Source: Xenorhabdus koppenhoeferi (GTDB taxonomy: Bacteria; Pseudomonadota; Gammaproteobacteria; Enterobacterales; Enterobacteriaceae). From it: DNA of 32,509 nucleotides. The stretch lies in the NCBI RefSeq assembly GCF_900116635.1, contig NZ_FPBJ01000034.1:1-32509 (forward strand), written 5' to 3'. The notes beneath the pieces are model-generated. The model was not told the origin of the DNA and did not search any database. It saw nothing but the letters and a program-made list of their open reading frames with translations. The position numbers and the translations under genes were made by a program. This document shows positions 9,464 to 18,719 of the stretch, piece after piece (positions within the stretch are counted from its first letter, which is position 1; each line of letters starts with the position of its first letter).

Positions 9464-10162
9464 ATGACAATTATTTCTTTCATACCCAGGAAACGGACAA
9501 AAGAGATAAATCGGGATTCTTTCCGCAAAACGTGGCGAAGCTATCGCCTGACACCAGTAGCGCTGGCTGTCGGTGCTGTTTTTATGCTGTCTGCCTGTGA
9601 GCAGAACGATGAAACGATCTCACTTTATACCAATGCCGATGAGTGTTCTCAGGCAAATCCTTCTCAAAGCGAACAATGCACACTCGCTTACAACAATGCT
9701 CTGAAAGAAGCAGAGAAAACCGCACCGAAATATGCAACCCGCGAAGAGTGTGTGGCTGAATTCGGTGAACAACAATGTACCCAATCGCCCGCTCAGGCTG
9801 GAGTCGGTGAGGCTCAGGCACAACAGAACAGCAGCGGCAGTTTCTGGATGCCCTTGATGGCAGGCTATATGATGGGCCGTTTGATGGGCGGCAGCTCTGC
9901 GCCATCTCAGCCACTGTTCACATCAAAATCAGCCGCCAGCCCAGCCAATGGTAAGTTTGTTGATGCAACGGGTAAAAGCTATGGCCCTGCCACTGCCGGT
10001 GGTCGCAGCATGACTGTGCCGAAAACCGCAATGGCACAGAAACCAGCCACCACCTCCACCATTACTCGCGGTGGGTTCGGTGAATCGGTAGCAAAGCAAT
10101 CGACTATGCAGCGTTCGTCTGCTGGCTCAAGTTCCAGTTCTTCCCGCTCTATGGGTGGTTAA
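9464..10162 (+). CDS. ygiB: DUF1190 family lipoprotein YgiB
   Basis: This is the orthologue of E. coli YgiB (DUF1190), of unknown function, always beside ygiC. The 232-residue protein has a basic N-terminus and a hydrophobic segment ending in the lipobox LSAC (lipidated Cys45), so it is likely an envelope lipoprotein. Conserved blocks are [41 protein letters not shown] and [13 protein letters not shown], and a serine-rich C-terminus ends in SMGG. The start is uncertain: ATG 9464 has only a weak ribosome binding site, and the E. coli start corresponds to about residue 9-10, where no start codon is present here. Six bases separate it from ygiC. Confidence 0.9.
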   Translation: MTIISFIPRKRTKEINRDSFRKTWRSYRLTPVALAVGAVFMLSACEQNDETISLYTNADECSQANPSQSEQCTLAYNNALKEAEKTAPKYATREECVAEFGEQQCTQSPAQAGVGEAQAQQNSSGSFWMPLMAGYMMGRLMGGSSAPSQPLFTSKSAASPANGKFVDATGKSYGPATAGGRSMTVPKTAMAQKPATTSTITRGGFGESVAKQSTMQRSSAGSSSSSSRSMGG

Positions 10163-10168
10163 TTAAGT

Positions 10169-11329
10169 ATGAAACGCATTGGAATTACCGAACGCCCGGA
10201 TTGGCGCGAAAAAGCGGTAGAGTATGGCTTCAATTTCCACACTATGCATGATCAGCCATACTGGAGTGAAGAGGCTTATTACCAGTTCACGCTGAACCAG
10301 ATTGAAGCCATTGAAGACGCAACAACAGAGCTGCACCAAATGTGTTTGCAGGTTGTGGAAAAAGTGGTCGATAGTGAAGAGCTGCTGACGAAATTCCAGA
10401 TCCCGAAACACTGCTGGGAGTTTGTCCGCTCTTCATGGGTAACCAGCCAGCCTTCGCTCTATTCCCGTCTGGATCTGGCCTATGATGGCAAAAATCCACC
10501 CAAGCTGTTGGAAAACAACGCCGATACACCCACATCATTGTATGAATCAGCCTTCTTTCAGTGGATCTGGCTGGAAGACCAAATCAATGCGGGCAATCTG
10601 CCGTCAAATGTCGATCAGTTCAACAGCCTGCAAGAAAAGCTGATTGACCGTTTTATTCAGTTACGTGAAAAACATGGCTTTGGTCTGCTGCACATGGCCT
10701 GTTGTCAGGATACTGAAGAAGATCGTGGCACAATCCAATATTTGCAGGATTGCGCGGCGGAAGCGGGTATTCCAACCGAATTCCTGTTTATCGAGGATAT
10801 CGGGCTGGGTGAAAAAGGGCAGTTTACTGACTTGCAGGATCAAGTGATCGGCAACCTGTTTAAACTTTATCCGTGGGAATTTATGCTACGCGAGATGTTT
10901 TCCACCAAACTGGCGGATGCCGGTGTCCGTTGGCTGGAACCAGCATGGAAGAGCATTATCTCCAATAAAGCTCTGCTGCCAATGTTGTGGAAAATGTTCC
11001 CAAATCATCCTAACCTGCTGCCAGCGTATTTTGCGGATGAACGTCCTTCTGACATGGATAGCTATGTCATTAAGCCGTTATTCTCCCGTGAAGGTGCCAA
11101 CATTCGCATCATTGAAAATGGCAAAGAAGTCGCCAGTGCCGATGGCCCTTACGGGGAAGAAGGCTTGATCGTGCAACAGTTCCACACATTACCAAAATTT
11201 GGTGATAACTATGCGTTGATCGGTAGCTGGCTGGTGGATGATCAATCAGCGGGTATCTGTATCCGTGAAGATCGTGAATTGATTACTCAAGATTTGTCAC
11301 GTTTCTACCCGCATATTATTTTGGATTGA
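10169..11329 (+). CDS. ygiC: ATP-grasp enzyme YgiC, glutathionylspermidine synthase-like
   Basis: YgiC belongs to the C-terminal (synthetase) domain family of glutathionylspermidine synthase, an ATP-grasp amide ligase; the E. coli protein is reported to lack glutathionylspermidine activity, and its real substrate is unknown. The 386 residues match E. coli YgiC in length. Visible blocks include [34 protein letters not shown] with the ATP-binding lysine and the C-terminal [16 protein letters not shown]. It is translated with ygiB, the intergenic gap being six bases, and converges on ygiD with a five-base gap. Confidence 0.92.
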   Translation: MKRIGITERPDWREKAVEYGFNFHTMHDQPYWSEEAYYQFTLNQIEAIEDATTELHQMCLQVVEKVVDSEELLTKFQIPKHCWEFVRSSWVTSQPSLYSRLDLAYDGKNPPKLLENNADTPTSLYESAFFQWIWLEDQINAGNLPSNVDQFNSLQEKLIDRFIQLREKHGFGLLHMACCQDTEEDRGTIQYLQDCAAEAGIPTEFLFIEDIGLGEKGQFTDLQDQVIGNLFKLYPWEFMLREMFSTKLADAGVRWLEPAWKSIISNKALLPMLWKMFPNHPNLLPAYFADERPSDMDSYVIKPLFSREGANIRIIENGKEVASADGPYGEEGLIVQQFHTLPKFGDNYALIGSWLVDDQSAGICIREDRELITQDLSRFYPHIILD

Positions 11330-11334
11330 TACCG

Positions 11335-12111
11335 TTACCCAATCTGAATCGACAGCATACTCAAAGAGCCGTCTTCAATACCCTCCACCGGAGTTGAAAC
11401 CGACTCTTTTTTGTCCCATGTTCCCATCACATACAGCAACGGCAGGAAATGCTCCGGCGTTGGATTGGACAATAGGCCATCTTCCCTATCCAACGCCGTA
11501 AACAGCGGATGAGGCTCTTCACGGCTGGTCAAGCTTTCACGCACAAACTGCTCAAAAGAAAGCGCCCACGGAAACGGTTTTGCTCCGATTTCTTCGGCTG
11601 GCAGGTTATGTACGACATTCCCACTCCCTATGATTAAAACGCCTTCATCCCGCAGTAAAGTCAATTTCTTGCCGATTTCATAGTGGAAAGAAGCTGGTTG
11701 ATTGCGATCTATACTCAGCTGGATAACCGGAATATCTGCATCGGGATACATTTTCGCCAAAATACCCCAAGATCCATGATCCAGTCCCCAATGTTCGAAA
11801 TCAGTCTCGACCTTAACTGGTTCAAGGATATCCTGCACCAATACCGCCAGCTCAGGGTATCCTTTGGCCGGATACTGTTTTTCATGCAATTCTCTGGGAA
11901 AGTTACCAAAATCGTGGATAGTTCTGGGCTGAGCCATCGCAGTCACAGCAGTACCCTGTGTATACCAGTGCGCAGAAATCACAAGAATCGCCCTTGGTCT
12001 GGGCAATTTATTCCCCAGTTCAAACCAGGCACGTGAGTAACAGTTATCTTCAATGGCGTTCATTGGACTGCCATGACCAACGAATAAAGCAGGCATTCTC
12101 AGGAGACTCAT
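11335..12111 (-). CDS. ygiD: Extradiol ring-cleavage dioxygenase YgiD (4,5-DOPA dioxygenase family)
   Basis: This is a member of the LigB-type class III extradiol dioxygenases related to plant DOPA dioxygenase. The E. coli enzyme opens L-DOPA in vitro; its natural role is unclear. The 258 residues contain the metal ligands in GHGSPM (His13) and SAHWY (His48), then DHGSWGIL and GSGNVVHNL. The gene converges on ygiC as in E. coli. In E. coli zupT lies between ygiD and ribB; here the 407-base gap contains only repeats. Confidence 0.92.
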   Translation of the reverse strand: MSLLRMPALFVGHGSPMNAIEDNCYSRAWFELGNKLPRPRAILVISAHWYTQGTAVTAMAQPRTIHDFGNFPRELHEKQYPAKGYPELAVLVQDILEPVKVETDFEHWGLDHGSWGILAKMYPDADIPVIQLSIDRNQPASFHYEIGKKLTLLRDEGVLIIGSGNVVHNLPAEEIGAKPFPWALSFEQFVRESLTSREEPHPLFTALDREDGLLSNPTPEHFLPLLYVMGTWDKKESVSTPVEGIEDGSLSMLSIQIG

Positions 12112-12138
12112 TTTCGCCCCTTACAGCAAATTAAACAG

Positions 12139-12196
12139 TTAACCCGTCTTTCAAGTTACGGCTCTGTTGGCGGCATCTTGAAATTTATTGGGTACA
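12139..12196. repeat. ERIC element with large internal deletion
   Basis: The left end AACCCGTCTTTCAAGTTACG..CTGTTGGC is joined directly to a right end GGCATCTTGAAATTTATTGGGTAC. Only about 57 of 127 bases remain and the central palindrome is gone. It lies just upstream of the ygiD start and so probably in its 5' leader. Confidence 0.75.
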
Positions 12197-12518
12197 GGAT
12201 AGTGAATTGTGAATTGTGATAAAACGCTATGACAAGATTAAGACTTTTCTTCCCTGAATATAGCCAATCAAAAATGATGGAGTGTTTCAAAAATACTGAA
12301 AGGCCACAGGGTGTGGGCTGTAGCCTCTCATACATACATGCGATATATCTCCCTCACCTTCCAGGTTATCGTGCCAATACAACAATACAATAGCCTGAAG
12401 CCTGATGAGTATAACCGATATATTCTCCCTCAATCTGTTTTCTGTCCAACTCAAGAAAACAGTACCATTTAGAAATAATTTTAATAGTTACTTTAAGATA
12501 ACTTAACTGAGTAAGCTA
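12197..12518. other. Non-coding stretch between ribB and ygiD with a diverged direct repeat and a hairpin
   Basis: No convincing gene is seen. GTGAATT is repeated in tandem near 12202-12220. The motif CGATATATCTCCCTCA at 12341-12356 recurs as CGATATATTCTCCCTCA at 12416-12432, each preceded by a GCCT-containing segment. CTGTTTTCT at 12435-12443 pairs perfectly with AGAAAACAG at 12454-12462; read on the minus strand it lies about 60 bases after the ribB stop but is not followed by a T run. In E. coli this interval carries zupT; I found no remnant of it. Confidence 0.5.
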
Positions 12519-13172
12519 TCAGCTGGCTGCCTTTGCTATTTTTAGACGGTAACTCACCAAATCTTCAATAGTGACTATCGGCATATCATGCTGTTTGGCG
12601 AATTCAATCACTTCAGGGGCACGAGCCATTGAGCCATCATCCTTTGTCAGTTCACACAGCACTCCCGCAGGCTTGAAGCCAGCCATTGTCACTAAATCAA
12701 TGGTTGCTTCAGTATGACCACGGCGGGTCAAAACCCCTCCAGATTGCGCGCGCAAAGGAAAAACGTGCCCGGGGCGGTTCAAATCGCTTGGCTGAGCATC
12801 CTCTGCAATAGCAGCTTGAATTGTCGTGATACGATCTGCTGCTGACACGCCGGTTGTTACGCCTTGTGCAGCTTCAATAGTCACGGTAAAAGCAGTTTGA
12901 TACTGGCTGGAGTTGTTTTCCACCATCATAAGCAATTTCAACTGCTGGCGACGCTCTTCAGTCAAGCAAAGACAGACAATTCCACTGCCATGACGAATGG
13001 TGAGTGCCATTTGCTCCACCGTCATCGTTTCGGCGGCAAAAACCATGTCACCTTCATTTTCACGATTTTCATCGTCCAGCACCATCACGCCTTGACCTGC
13101 ACGTAAAGCAATAAGTGCGCGTTCAACACGTTCAAATGGCGTACCATATGAGGAAAGTAGCGTCTGATTCAT
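12519..13172 (-). CDS. ribB: 3,4-dihydroxy-2-butanone 4-phosphate synthase
   Basis: RibB converts ribulose 5-phosphate to 3,4-dihydroxy-2-butanone 4-phosphate and formate, the C4 precursor of the xylene ring of riboflavin. The start is set at [10 protein letters not shown], after AAAGAGG, giving 217 residues, the same as E. coli. The active-site loop [10 protein letters not shown] is at 33-42, RHGSGIVC near 70, TGVSAADR, and the histidine-containing [11 protein letters not shown]. An in-frame extension to 13418 runs through the riboswitch and the ERIC and is not coding. Expression is expected to be shut off by FMN through the leader element described separately. Confidence 0.96.
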   Translation of the reverse strand: MNQTLLSSYGTPFERVERALIALRAGQGVMVLDDENRENEGDMVFAAETMTVEQMALTIRHGSGIVCLCLTEERRQQLKLLMMVENNSSQYQTAFTVTIEAAQGVTTGVSAADRITTIQAAIAEDAQPSDLNRPGHVFPLRAQSGGVLTRRGHTEATIDLVTMAGFKPAGVLCELTKDDGSMARAPEVIEFAKQHDMPIVTIEDLVSYRLKIAKAAS

Positions 13173-13292
13173 GGTAAAGAAACCTCTTTTAAATGTATGG
13201 ATTACCAGAATCAGGGCAATTTTGAGGAGTTCGTATTGCTCAATAATACAGCAATAAAAACAACAGACGAGCGTAGATACTCGATTGATGCT

Positions 13293-13619
13293 GTTATTCT
13301 CTCCCATCCGGACTATCACCGTCGGCTCCAGAATCACACTGGATCTGCTGACCTCTGCCATATCCCAGTCGTCTTTCAAGTCGCAGCGTTGTTGGCTACG
13401 TTCACTCACCCCAGTCACATAGTTAACTATGTGACTGGGGATTCGTTCCCTTGCCGCCTAGCTACATCTTGAAATCCATTGGGTATATCCTCTATTGAAT
13501 TTCAAAAAATCCAAAATTAGGGATAACAACAAACAGAGCGCTCGCGGGCTTCATAAAATAATCATTCGATCATTTTATGTTACCGCCGGTAGGGACTTTC
13601 ACCCTGCCCTGAGATAAAC
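13293..13619 (-). promoter_or_regulatory. FMN riboswitch (RFN element) of ribB, interrupted by an ERIC in the P4 arm
   Basis: Read on the minus strand the conserved RFN blocks are all present: TCTCAGGGCAGGGTGAAAG and CCCTACCGGCGGTA (P2), AAGCCCGCGAGCG (P3), GTCAGCAGATCCAGTG, CTGGAGCCGACGGT, and GTCCGGATGGGAGAGA closing P1. In E. coli the P4 stem-loop between GAGCG and CAGCAG is about 25 nt. Here the base of the stem, CTCTG (13534-13538) with CAGAG (13353-13357), is kept, but 176 nt including a whole ERIC separate the two strands. FMN binding residues lie outside the inserted part, so the switch may still work. Confidence 0.93.
13361..13487. repeat. ERIC element, full length, inside the FMN riboswitch
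   Basis: The element runs from TATCCCAGTCGTCTTTCAAG to CATTGGGTATA and is exactly 127 bases. The centre at 13409-13440 is a perfect 32-base palindrome centred on GTTAAC. It is transcribed within the ribB leader and would fold into a long hairpin stacked on the P4 stem of the riboswitch. Confidence 0.93.
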
Positions 13620-13625
13620 GTTTTC

Positions 13626-13654
13626 ACTATAGCGCTAATGACTTGGGGGAGCAA
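13626..13654 (-). promoter_or_regulatory. Probable sigma70 promoter of ribB
   Basis: On the minus strand TTGCTC (13649-13654) and TATAGT (13626-13631) are separated by 17 bases. Transcription would start at about 13619, exactly where the P1 stem of the riboswitch begins, which supports the assignment. Confidence 0.7.
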
Positions 13655-13773
13655 TCTACAAAAATCAAATATGAAACCTGACTCGCAATCATTTATGCTT
13701 TCGCCATCAGGTACTAAAATACGCCAACATTAGTATTTCATAAGCACAAGTATTTCGTAAAAGGATGCCTATC

Positions 13774-14049
13774 ATGCTCGACCCAAAGAAAATTGAACAA
13801 GTTGCCCGCCAGATCCATAATTCCATGCCGAAAGGCATTAAAGAATTTGGTGATGACGTAGAAAAAAAATTGCGTACCGTTTTGCAATCTCAGTTAAGCA
13901 AACTGGATCTCGTCAACCGGGAAGAATTTGATGTTCAGACTCAAGTCCTGCTGCGCACCCGTGAAAAATTGGCCGCAATAGAACAGCGTTTGAATGAGTT
14001 GGAAGCCCGTCTTGAAGGGACCGAGAAAAAAACTGAGCAGGCTGAATAA
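13774..14049 (+). CDS. ubiK: Ubiquinone biosynthesis accessory factor UbiK (YqiC, BMFP domain)
   Basis: UbiK supports aerobic ubiquinone synthesis, working with UbiJ; it is a small coiled-coil, membrane-binding protein. The start [13 protein letters not shown] is chosen because AAAGGA lies eight bases upstream; an ATG three codons earlier overlaps that ribosome binding site. The 91 residues match the family: amphipathic N-terminus with [12 protein letters not shown], then the strongly conserved SREEFDV-type block ([19 protein letters not shown]) and a C-terminal coiled coil rich in Glu and Leu. It is divergent from ribB, as in E. coli. Confidence 0.95.
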   Translation: MLDPKKIEQVARQIHNSMPKGIKEFGDDVEKKLRTVLQSQLSKLDLVNREEFDVQTQVLLRTREKLAAIEQRLNELEARLEGTEKKTEQAE

Positions 14050-14087
14050 TTGGAATAATTGTATGAGGGGAAATACCCGCTCCCCGC

Positions 14088-14138
14088 CAAAGGGGCTTAA
14101 GCGACTCATTTTATTAAGCGCTTAAGCCCCTTTGTTTT
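14088..14138 (+). terminator. Intrinsic terminator after ubiK
   Basis: A 16-base perfect stem, CAAAGGGGCTTAAGCG at 14088-14103 and its complement at 14119-14134, is followed by TTTT. It lies about 40 bases after the ubiK stop. Confidence 0.88.
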
Positions 14139-14185
14139 AAATAGGGTTATCGAAGTTGGATGAATAGAGATGAAAATTGGCTACA

Positions 14186-14224
14186 TCACCAACAAAAAGG
14201 AAACTTGAAAGGCGAAAGGGATAT
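14186..14224. repeat. Possible decayed ERIC end
   Basis: ACCAACAAAAAGG then AACTTGAAAGGCGAAAGGGATAT resembles the ERIC right part (GCCAACAAAGCTGCAACTTGAAAGACGACGGGTATA) with several substitutions. No clear left part remains. It sits between the convergent ends of ubiK and hldE. Confidence 0.4.
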
Positions 14225-14254
14225 GCCGTTATGCCTAAAAAAACATAACGGCAT
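14223..14254. terminator. Palindrome downstream of hldE, possible terminator
   Basis: ATGCCGTTATG at 14223-14233 pairs perfectly over 11 bases with CATAACGGCAT at 14244-14254, 13 bases past the hldE stop. On the minus strand the loop, not the tail, is T-rich, so it is not a classical intrinsic terminator; it may protect the 3' end of the hldE message. Confidence 0.45.
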
Positions 14255-14267
14255 CACAACGATAAAC

Positions 14268-15692
14268 TTACTGGCTCTTAATCGTTTTGATGATATTGGT
14301 CGTTGAAATACCATCCTCGAAGTTCAATACCTTCACTTCTCCACCAGCAGCCCAAACCTCTTCACTACCGGCAATCTCTTCTGCCTTGTAATCTCCGCCT
14401 TTGACTAAAATATCCGGCAGAATGCCTGCAATTAGGCGCTGGGGTGTATCTTCTTCAAACTCCACCACCCAATCCACAGACTCCAATGCTGATAACACGA
14501 TCATACGCTGTTCCAGTGGATTTACAGGCCGGGTTTCTCCTTTCAGCCGTTTGGTGGAAGCATCACTATTGACAGCAACGATCAGGCGATCGCCCAATTT
14601 ACGCGCATTCGAGAGATAAGAAACATGTCCAGCATGAAGGATGTCAAAACAGCCATTGGTCATGACGATACGTTCACCACGCTGACGAGCCTGTCCGACA
14701 GCTTCTTTCAGCTGGGATTCACTCATCATGCCAAATCCGGTTTTTGCACGCCCACGCACTGCATTTTCCAGTTCCACAGGCGAAACAGTAGAAGTTCCCA
14801 GTTTGCCAACCACCACCCCCGCAGCAGCATTTGCAAGATAACAAGCTTCGTTTAGTGGTTTTCCGGCAGCCAGGGCCGTGGCCAATACGCCAATGACAGT
14901 ATCCCCCGCCCCAGTAACGTCAAACACTTCCTGTGCCTGAGTCGGTAAATGCAAAGGAGGCTGCCCGACACGCAGTAAACTCATGCCGCGTTCAGAACGT
15001 GTGATCAGCAGCGCTTTCAGCGCCAAATCCTGTACCAGTTGCGTACCCTTTTGCACCACATCATCATCACCTTTGCAGTGTCCTACAACTGCTTCAAATT
15101 CTGACATATTTGGCGTGAGCAGCGTTGCGCCACGATAGCGTTCAAAATCGCTGCCTTTTGGATCGATCAGGACAGGAACGTTAGCTTCATTGGCCAGCTT
15201 AATCATTGCCTGAACCTGATTCAGTGCGCCTTTGGCATAATCTGACAGCACTAACGCCCCAATATGCGGCAAGGATTGCTGGATTTTCTCCAGCATCGGC
15301 TGTGCATCCACATTCTGGAAATCTTCTTCAAAATCCAGACGGAGCAATTGCTGATTGCGCGATAATACACGTAGTTTGGTGATGGTTGGATGAGTTGGAA
15401 CAGGAACAAAATCACATTGGACTTTCACACTACTGAGTTTTTCATTCAATGCACGTGCTGCATCATCAATGCCCGTTAAACCTACCAAACGCGAATTCGC
15501 ACCCAATGATGCAATATTCATGGCAACGTTAGCCGCTCCACCCGGGCGTTCTTCAATATTTTCTACTTTAACCACGGGAACGGGAGCTTCCGGTGAAATA
15601 CGGCTGGTTGGGCCATACCAATAACGGTCTAACATAACATCACCAACAACCAAAACACCTGCGCGGTGAAAATCAGGGAGTGTTACTTTCAT
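14268..15692 (-). CDS. hldE: Bifunctional heptose-7-phosphate kinase / heptose-1-phosphate adenylyltransferase
   Basis: HldE makes ADP-glycero-manno-heptose for the LPS inner core: the N-terminal domain phosphorylates heptose 7-phosphate, the C-terminal domain adds AMP. The start MKVTLPDF follows GGAG with six bases between; a TTG four codons earlier is less likely. The 474 residues (E. coli 477) include the ribokinase-type sugar site [16 protein letters not shown], the kinase anion hole [12 protein letters not shown], and the cytidylyltransferase-type motif [16 protein letters not shown] in the C-terminal third. It follows glnE on the same strand, as in E. coli. Confidence 0.96.
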   Translation of the reverse strand: MKVTLPDFHRAGVLVVGDVMLDRYWYGPTSRISPEAPVPVVKVENIEERPGGAANVAMNIASLGANSRLVGLTGIDDAARALNEKLSSVKVQCDFVPVPTHPTITKLRVLSRNQQLLRLDFEEDFQNVDAQPMLEKIQQSLPHIGALVLSDYAKGALNQVQAMIKLANEANVPVLIDPKGSDFERYRGATLLTPNMSEFEAVVGHCKGDDDVVQKGTQLVQDLALKALLITRSERGMSLLRVGQPPLHLPTQAQEVFDVTGAGDTVIGVLATALAAGKPLNEACYLANAAAGVVVGKLGTSTVSPVELENAVRGRAKTGFGMMSESQLKEAVGQARQRGERIVMTNGCFDILHAGHVSYLSNARKLGDRLIVAVNSDASTKRLKGETRPVNPLEQRMIVLSALESVDWVVEFEEDTPQRLIAGILPDILVKGGDYKAEEIAGSEEVWAAGGEVKVLNFEDGISTTNIIKTIKSQ

Positions 15693-15822
15693 CCCGTACT
15701 CCAATTATCAAAGGAACAAGTATCAAAGATACCCGTATCAAAATAAGCTGTTGCGAATATTACCATAACCAAACTGTATGCCAGAAAGAACCATCATGAA
15801 AAGCAACAATTCAGGCAATTTA

Positions 15823-18663
15823 TCAGTCACCAAGCCACTTTTGCCAACTCTCGCGTACCAACGCTCGCTGTGTGCTGAAATGGTCAGCGGAAACTCGGCT
15901 GGACAACGTTTGCAAGGCCAAATGATGCAATTCATCACGCATGGTAATATAAGCCTGCGTCAAAGCCATCGCTTCCTGATCCTCCATAATATTATGGTTC
16001 GCCATCAATTCGAATATGCGCACATTATCAGACCAGCGTGTCAGACTGGCATTTTCGGCGGCATAGCGCAGAACCTGATACTGAGCAATAAATTCAATAT
16101 CCGTTATTCCTCCCGGATCAGCTTTAATGTCAAACTGATCAGATTGATGGCTGCCCAAATGTCGGTGCATTTTCTCTCGCATCTCACGTACTTGCTGTCG
16201 CAGAAGATCAGGATCGCGAGGAAGACATAATGTTTCCCGGCGAATGCGTTCAAAATCATTACGCATCTTCTCATCACCAAACACCATACGTGCCCGAATC
16301 AACGCTTGGTGTTCCCAAGTCCATGCTTCATTTTTCTGGTAATCGTCAAAGGCTTCAAGCGTACTGACCAGCATCCCAGACTCACCGGATGGCCGCAGAC
16401 GAGCATCAACGTCATACAATATCCCCGACGCCGTTCGGGTACTGAATAAGTGAATGATGCGTTGGGCAAGACGTAAATAAAATTGGCGGGCATCAATGGA
16501 ACGAGCGCCATCCGTCACCACGCCCATTGGACAATCCAGCAAAAACACGAGGTCTAAATCAGAACGATAACCCAGTTCCCAACCCCCCAATTTTCCATAC
16601 CCGATAATGGCAAAACCCAACCCCTGACGTTGCGACAAGTGAGCTGGGGCACCGTAGCGTTTTACCATCTGATTCCACGCTTGCTGCACAACAGCACCAA
16701 TAATGGCTTCAGCCAGATAAGTCAGGTGATCACTCACTTTCATCACTGGCAGAACCCCCACAATGTCTTCTGCTGCAATCCGCAATAATTGGGCTTGTTT
16801 GAATTGGCGCAACGCCTCCAGCAATTGTTCCTCGTCATCCTCAGGAATACGCAGCAGATATTGATAAAGCTCATCACGATAAGCTTCCATCGGTAATGGT
16901 TGATACAGTGATTTTGGATCGAGTAGTTCATCCAATAAAAGCGGATGATGAGTAAGCTGACTGGCAATCATCGGGGAAGCAGCACATAAACGGATAACAT
17001 GAATCATGACCTGCTCTGATTCCAGCATCAGTTCCAGATAAGTTGTTCGGCTGACAATACTGAGCAACAAGGGGACAACCCTTTCCAAAACTGTGTTGGC
17101 ATCTTTCCGCTCCCCAATTTTAGCCAACAGGCGCGGCATCAATTGGTCAAGTATATCCCGCCCTCGTGGGCCAATAGTGCGTTTACTGAAGTCCTGGCGG
17201 AAAATCGTAATTACATCAAGCATCTTCTGGGCTTCTGTCTCAGAAAGATGGGAAACCTGTGACATGAGTTCATCTATATTCAGGACTTCCTGCCATAAGC
17301 CCTTAAAGGGCACATAGCTGGCTTCCTCACCATTTTCATCAGTTTCATCGCCAATCAGTTGCTGGAAAATCTTCCGCACCGCCTTCATCTTGCATTCGGT
17401 TTCGGCCATCAATTCACTCCAATCGGCAAAATCCATCCCCCAAGACAAGCGAGCACGATCTAATTCACTCTTCGGTAAAGTTTGCGTTTGTTGGTCATGA
17501 ATTGATTGCAATAGGTTTTCAAGCCGACGCAAGAATAAGTAACTCTCTTCAAGTTGCTTCACCTGTTCCGACGGCAATAAAGACAACTCTTCAATCGCTT
17601 TTAATGTCGGCAGCAATGAGCAGGATTGCAGGCTTGGCTCTCTTCCCCCACGAATAAGCTGAAAGACTTGCGTGATAAATTCGATTTCCCGAATCCCGCC
17701 CGCACCTAATTTGATATTATCTCTTAACCCACGACGACGGACTTCCCGCTCAATCATGCCTTTCATATTGCGCAGGGATTGAATCACACTGAAATCAATA
17801 TAGCGACGGAAAACAAACGGTCGCAACATCTGGCGTAGTTCTTGACAATATTCCTGCTCGCCATGACCTAAAATACGCGCTTTTACCAGCGCATAACGTT
17901 CCCAATCCCGACCTTGTTCCTGATAATAATCTTCCAATGCCGGAAAACTGAATACCAAAGGCCCGCTATCACCAAATGGGCGCAACCTCATATCAACGCG
18001 ATAAACAAATCCGTCTGCCGTTTGCTGATCCAGCACCTTAATTAACTTCTGCCCTAATCGGGTAAAAAACCGGGCATTATCCATTTCACGGCACCCGCCT
18101 TGCGTTACGCCATTTTCTGGATAAGCAAAAATAAGATCGATATCAGAGGAAAAATTTAATTCTCCCCCGCCCAATTTCCCCATGCCAAGAATCAATAACG
18201 GTTGCGCCATTCCTTCACTATTAGTGGGCGTTCCCCAATCCTGGCAGCAACGCGGGTAAAGCCAGTCACGAGCCGCCAGGATCAAGGTTTCAGCCAGCAT
18301 ACTCAACTGCTGCAATGTCTGTTTTGTCGTACTGTGTCGCAATACCTGCAACCATGTGATCCTCACCAACATTCGGTGACGAAACAGACGCAAAACTCGC
18401 ATCAAATCATTTTCATCATTTACCGTACATAACGTTTGAGCCAGCCAAGGAGAATAATGCTGCCACTCCTCCGGCCGGGGAGGATTTTGGCGGATATCAT
18501 CCAACCATTCAGGATGTGACAGTAAATTTTCTGCTACAAAATCACTCAATGACAGTACGGCCTTTTCATCCAGTGTAAAGGGTACTGCCGTTCCTTCCAG
18601 TAGTTGGATATTTGCAACGATATGCTGCAATTGTTGAGCTAAAGGTGGTGAGAGAGGCAACAT
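15823..18663 (-). CDS. glnE: Bifunctional glutamine synthetase adenylyltransferase / adenylyl-removing enzyme
   Basis: GlnE adds AMP to, and removes it from, glutamine synthetase in response to PII and glutamine, so it sets nitrogen assimilation. The 946 residues equal the E. coli length. Two nucleotidyltransferase domains are visible: the N-terminal adenylyl-removing domain with [18 protein letters not shown] and the C-terminal adenylyl-transferring domain with [18 protein letters not shown], each with the GS-type Asp-X-Asp pair. Each is followed by the helical GlnD-PII-type region (GGIREIEFI and GGITDIEFI). It lies between ygiF and hldE as in E. coli. Confidence 0.97.
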   Translation of the reverse strand: MLPLSPPLAQQLQHIVANIQLLEGTAVPFTLDEKAVLSLSDFVAENLLSHPEWLDDIRQNPPRPEEWQHYSPWLAQTLCTVNDENDLMRVLRLFRHRMLVRITWLQVLRHSTTKQTLQQLSMLAETLILAARDWLYPRCCQDWGTPTNSEGMAQPLLILGMGKLGGGELNFSSDIDLIFAYPENGVTQGGCREMDNARFFTRLGQKLIKVLDQQTADGFVYRVDMRLRPFGDSGPLVFSFPALEDYYQEQGRDWERYALVKARILGHGEQEYCQELRQMLRPFVFRRYIDFSVIQSLRNMKGMIEREVRRRGLRDNIKLGAGGIREIEFITQVFQLIRGGREPSLQSCSLLPTLKAIEELSLLPSEQVKQLEESYLFLRRLENLLQSIHDQQTQTLPKSELDRARLSWGMDFADWSELMAETECKMKAVRKIFQQLIGDETDENGEEASYVPFKGLWQEVLNIDELMSQVSHLSETEAQKMLDVITIFRQDFSKRTIGPRGRDILDQLMPRLLAKIGERKDANTVLERVVPLLLSIVSRTTYLELMLESEQVMIHVIRLCAASPMIASQLTHHPLLLDELLDPKSLYQPLPMEAYRDELYQYLLRIPEDDEEQLLEALRQFKQAQLLRIAAEDIVGVLPVMKVSDHLTYLAEAIIGAVVQQAWNQMVKRYGAPAHLSQRQGLGFAIIGYGKLGGWELGYRSDLDLVFLLDCPMGVVTDGARSIDARQFYLRLAQRIIHLFSTRTASGILYDVDARLRPSGESGMLVSTLEAFDDYQKNEAWTWEHQALIRARMVFGDEKMRNDFERIRRETLCLPRDPDLLRQQVREMREKMHRHLGSHQSDQFDIKADPGGITDIEFIAQYQVLRYAAENASLTRWSDNVRIFELMANHNIMEDQEAMALTQAYITMRDELHHLALQTLSSRVSADHFSTQRALVRESWQKWLGD

Positions 18664-18719
18664 AACTGAGTTTTCCTTAATTACCGCATATTACCATTTA
18701 GTAGCGTAACAGAAAGAAC

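Noticed and set aside
12519-13418. 299-codon version of ribB starting inside the ERIC
   Set aside because: The frame is open by chance through the ERIC and riboswitch; RibB homology and the ribosome binding site begin at 13172.
13409-13440. The perfect palindrome as an operator or a CRISPR-like repeat
   Set aside because: It is the centre of an ERIC, and similar cores occur at the other full ERIC copies; there is no spacer-repeat structure.
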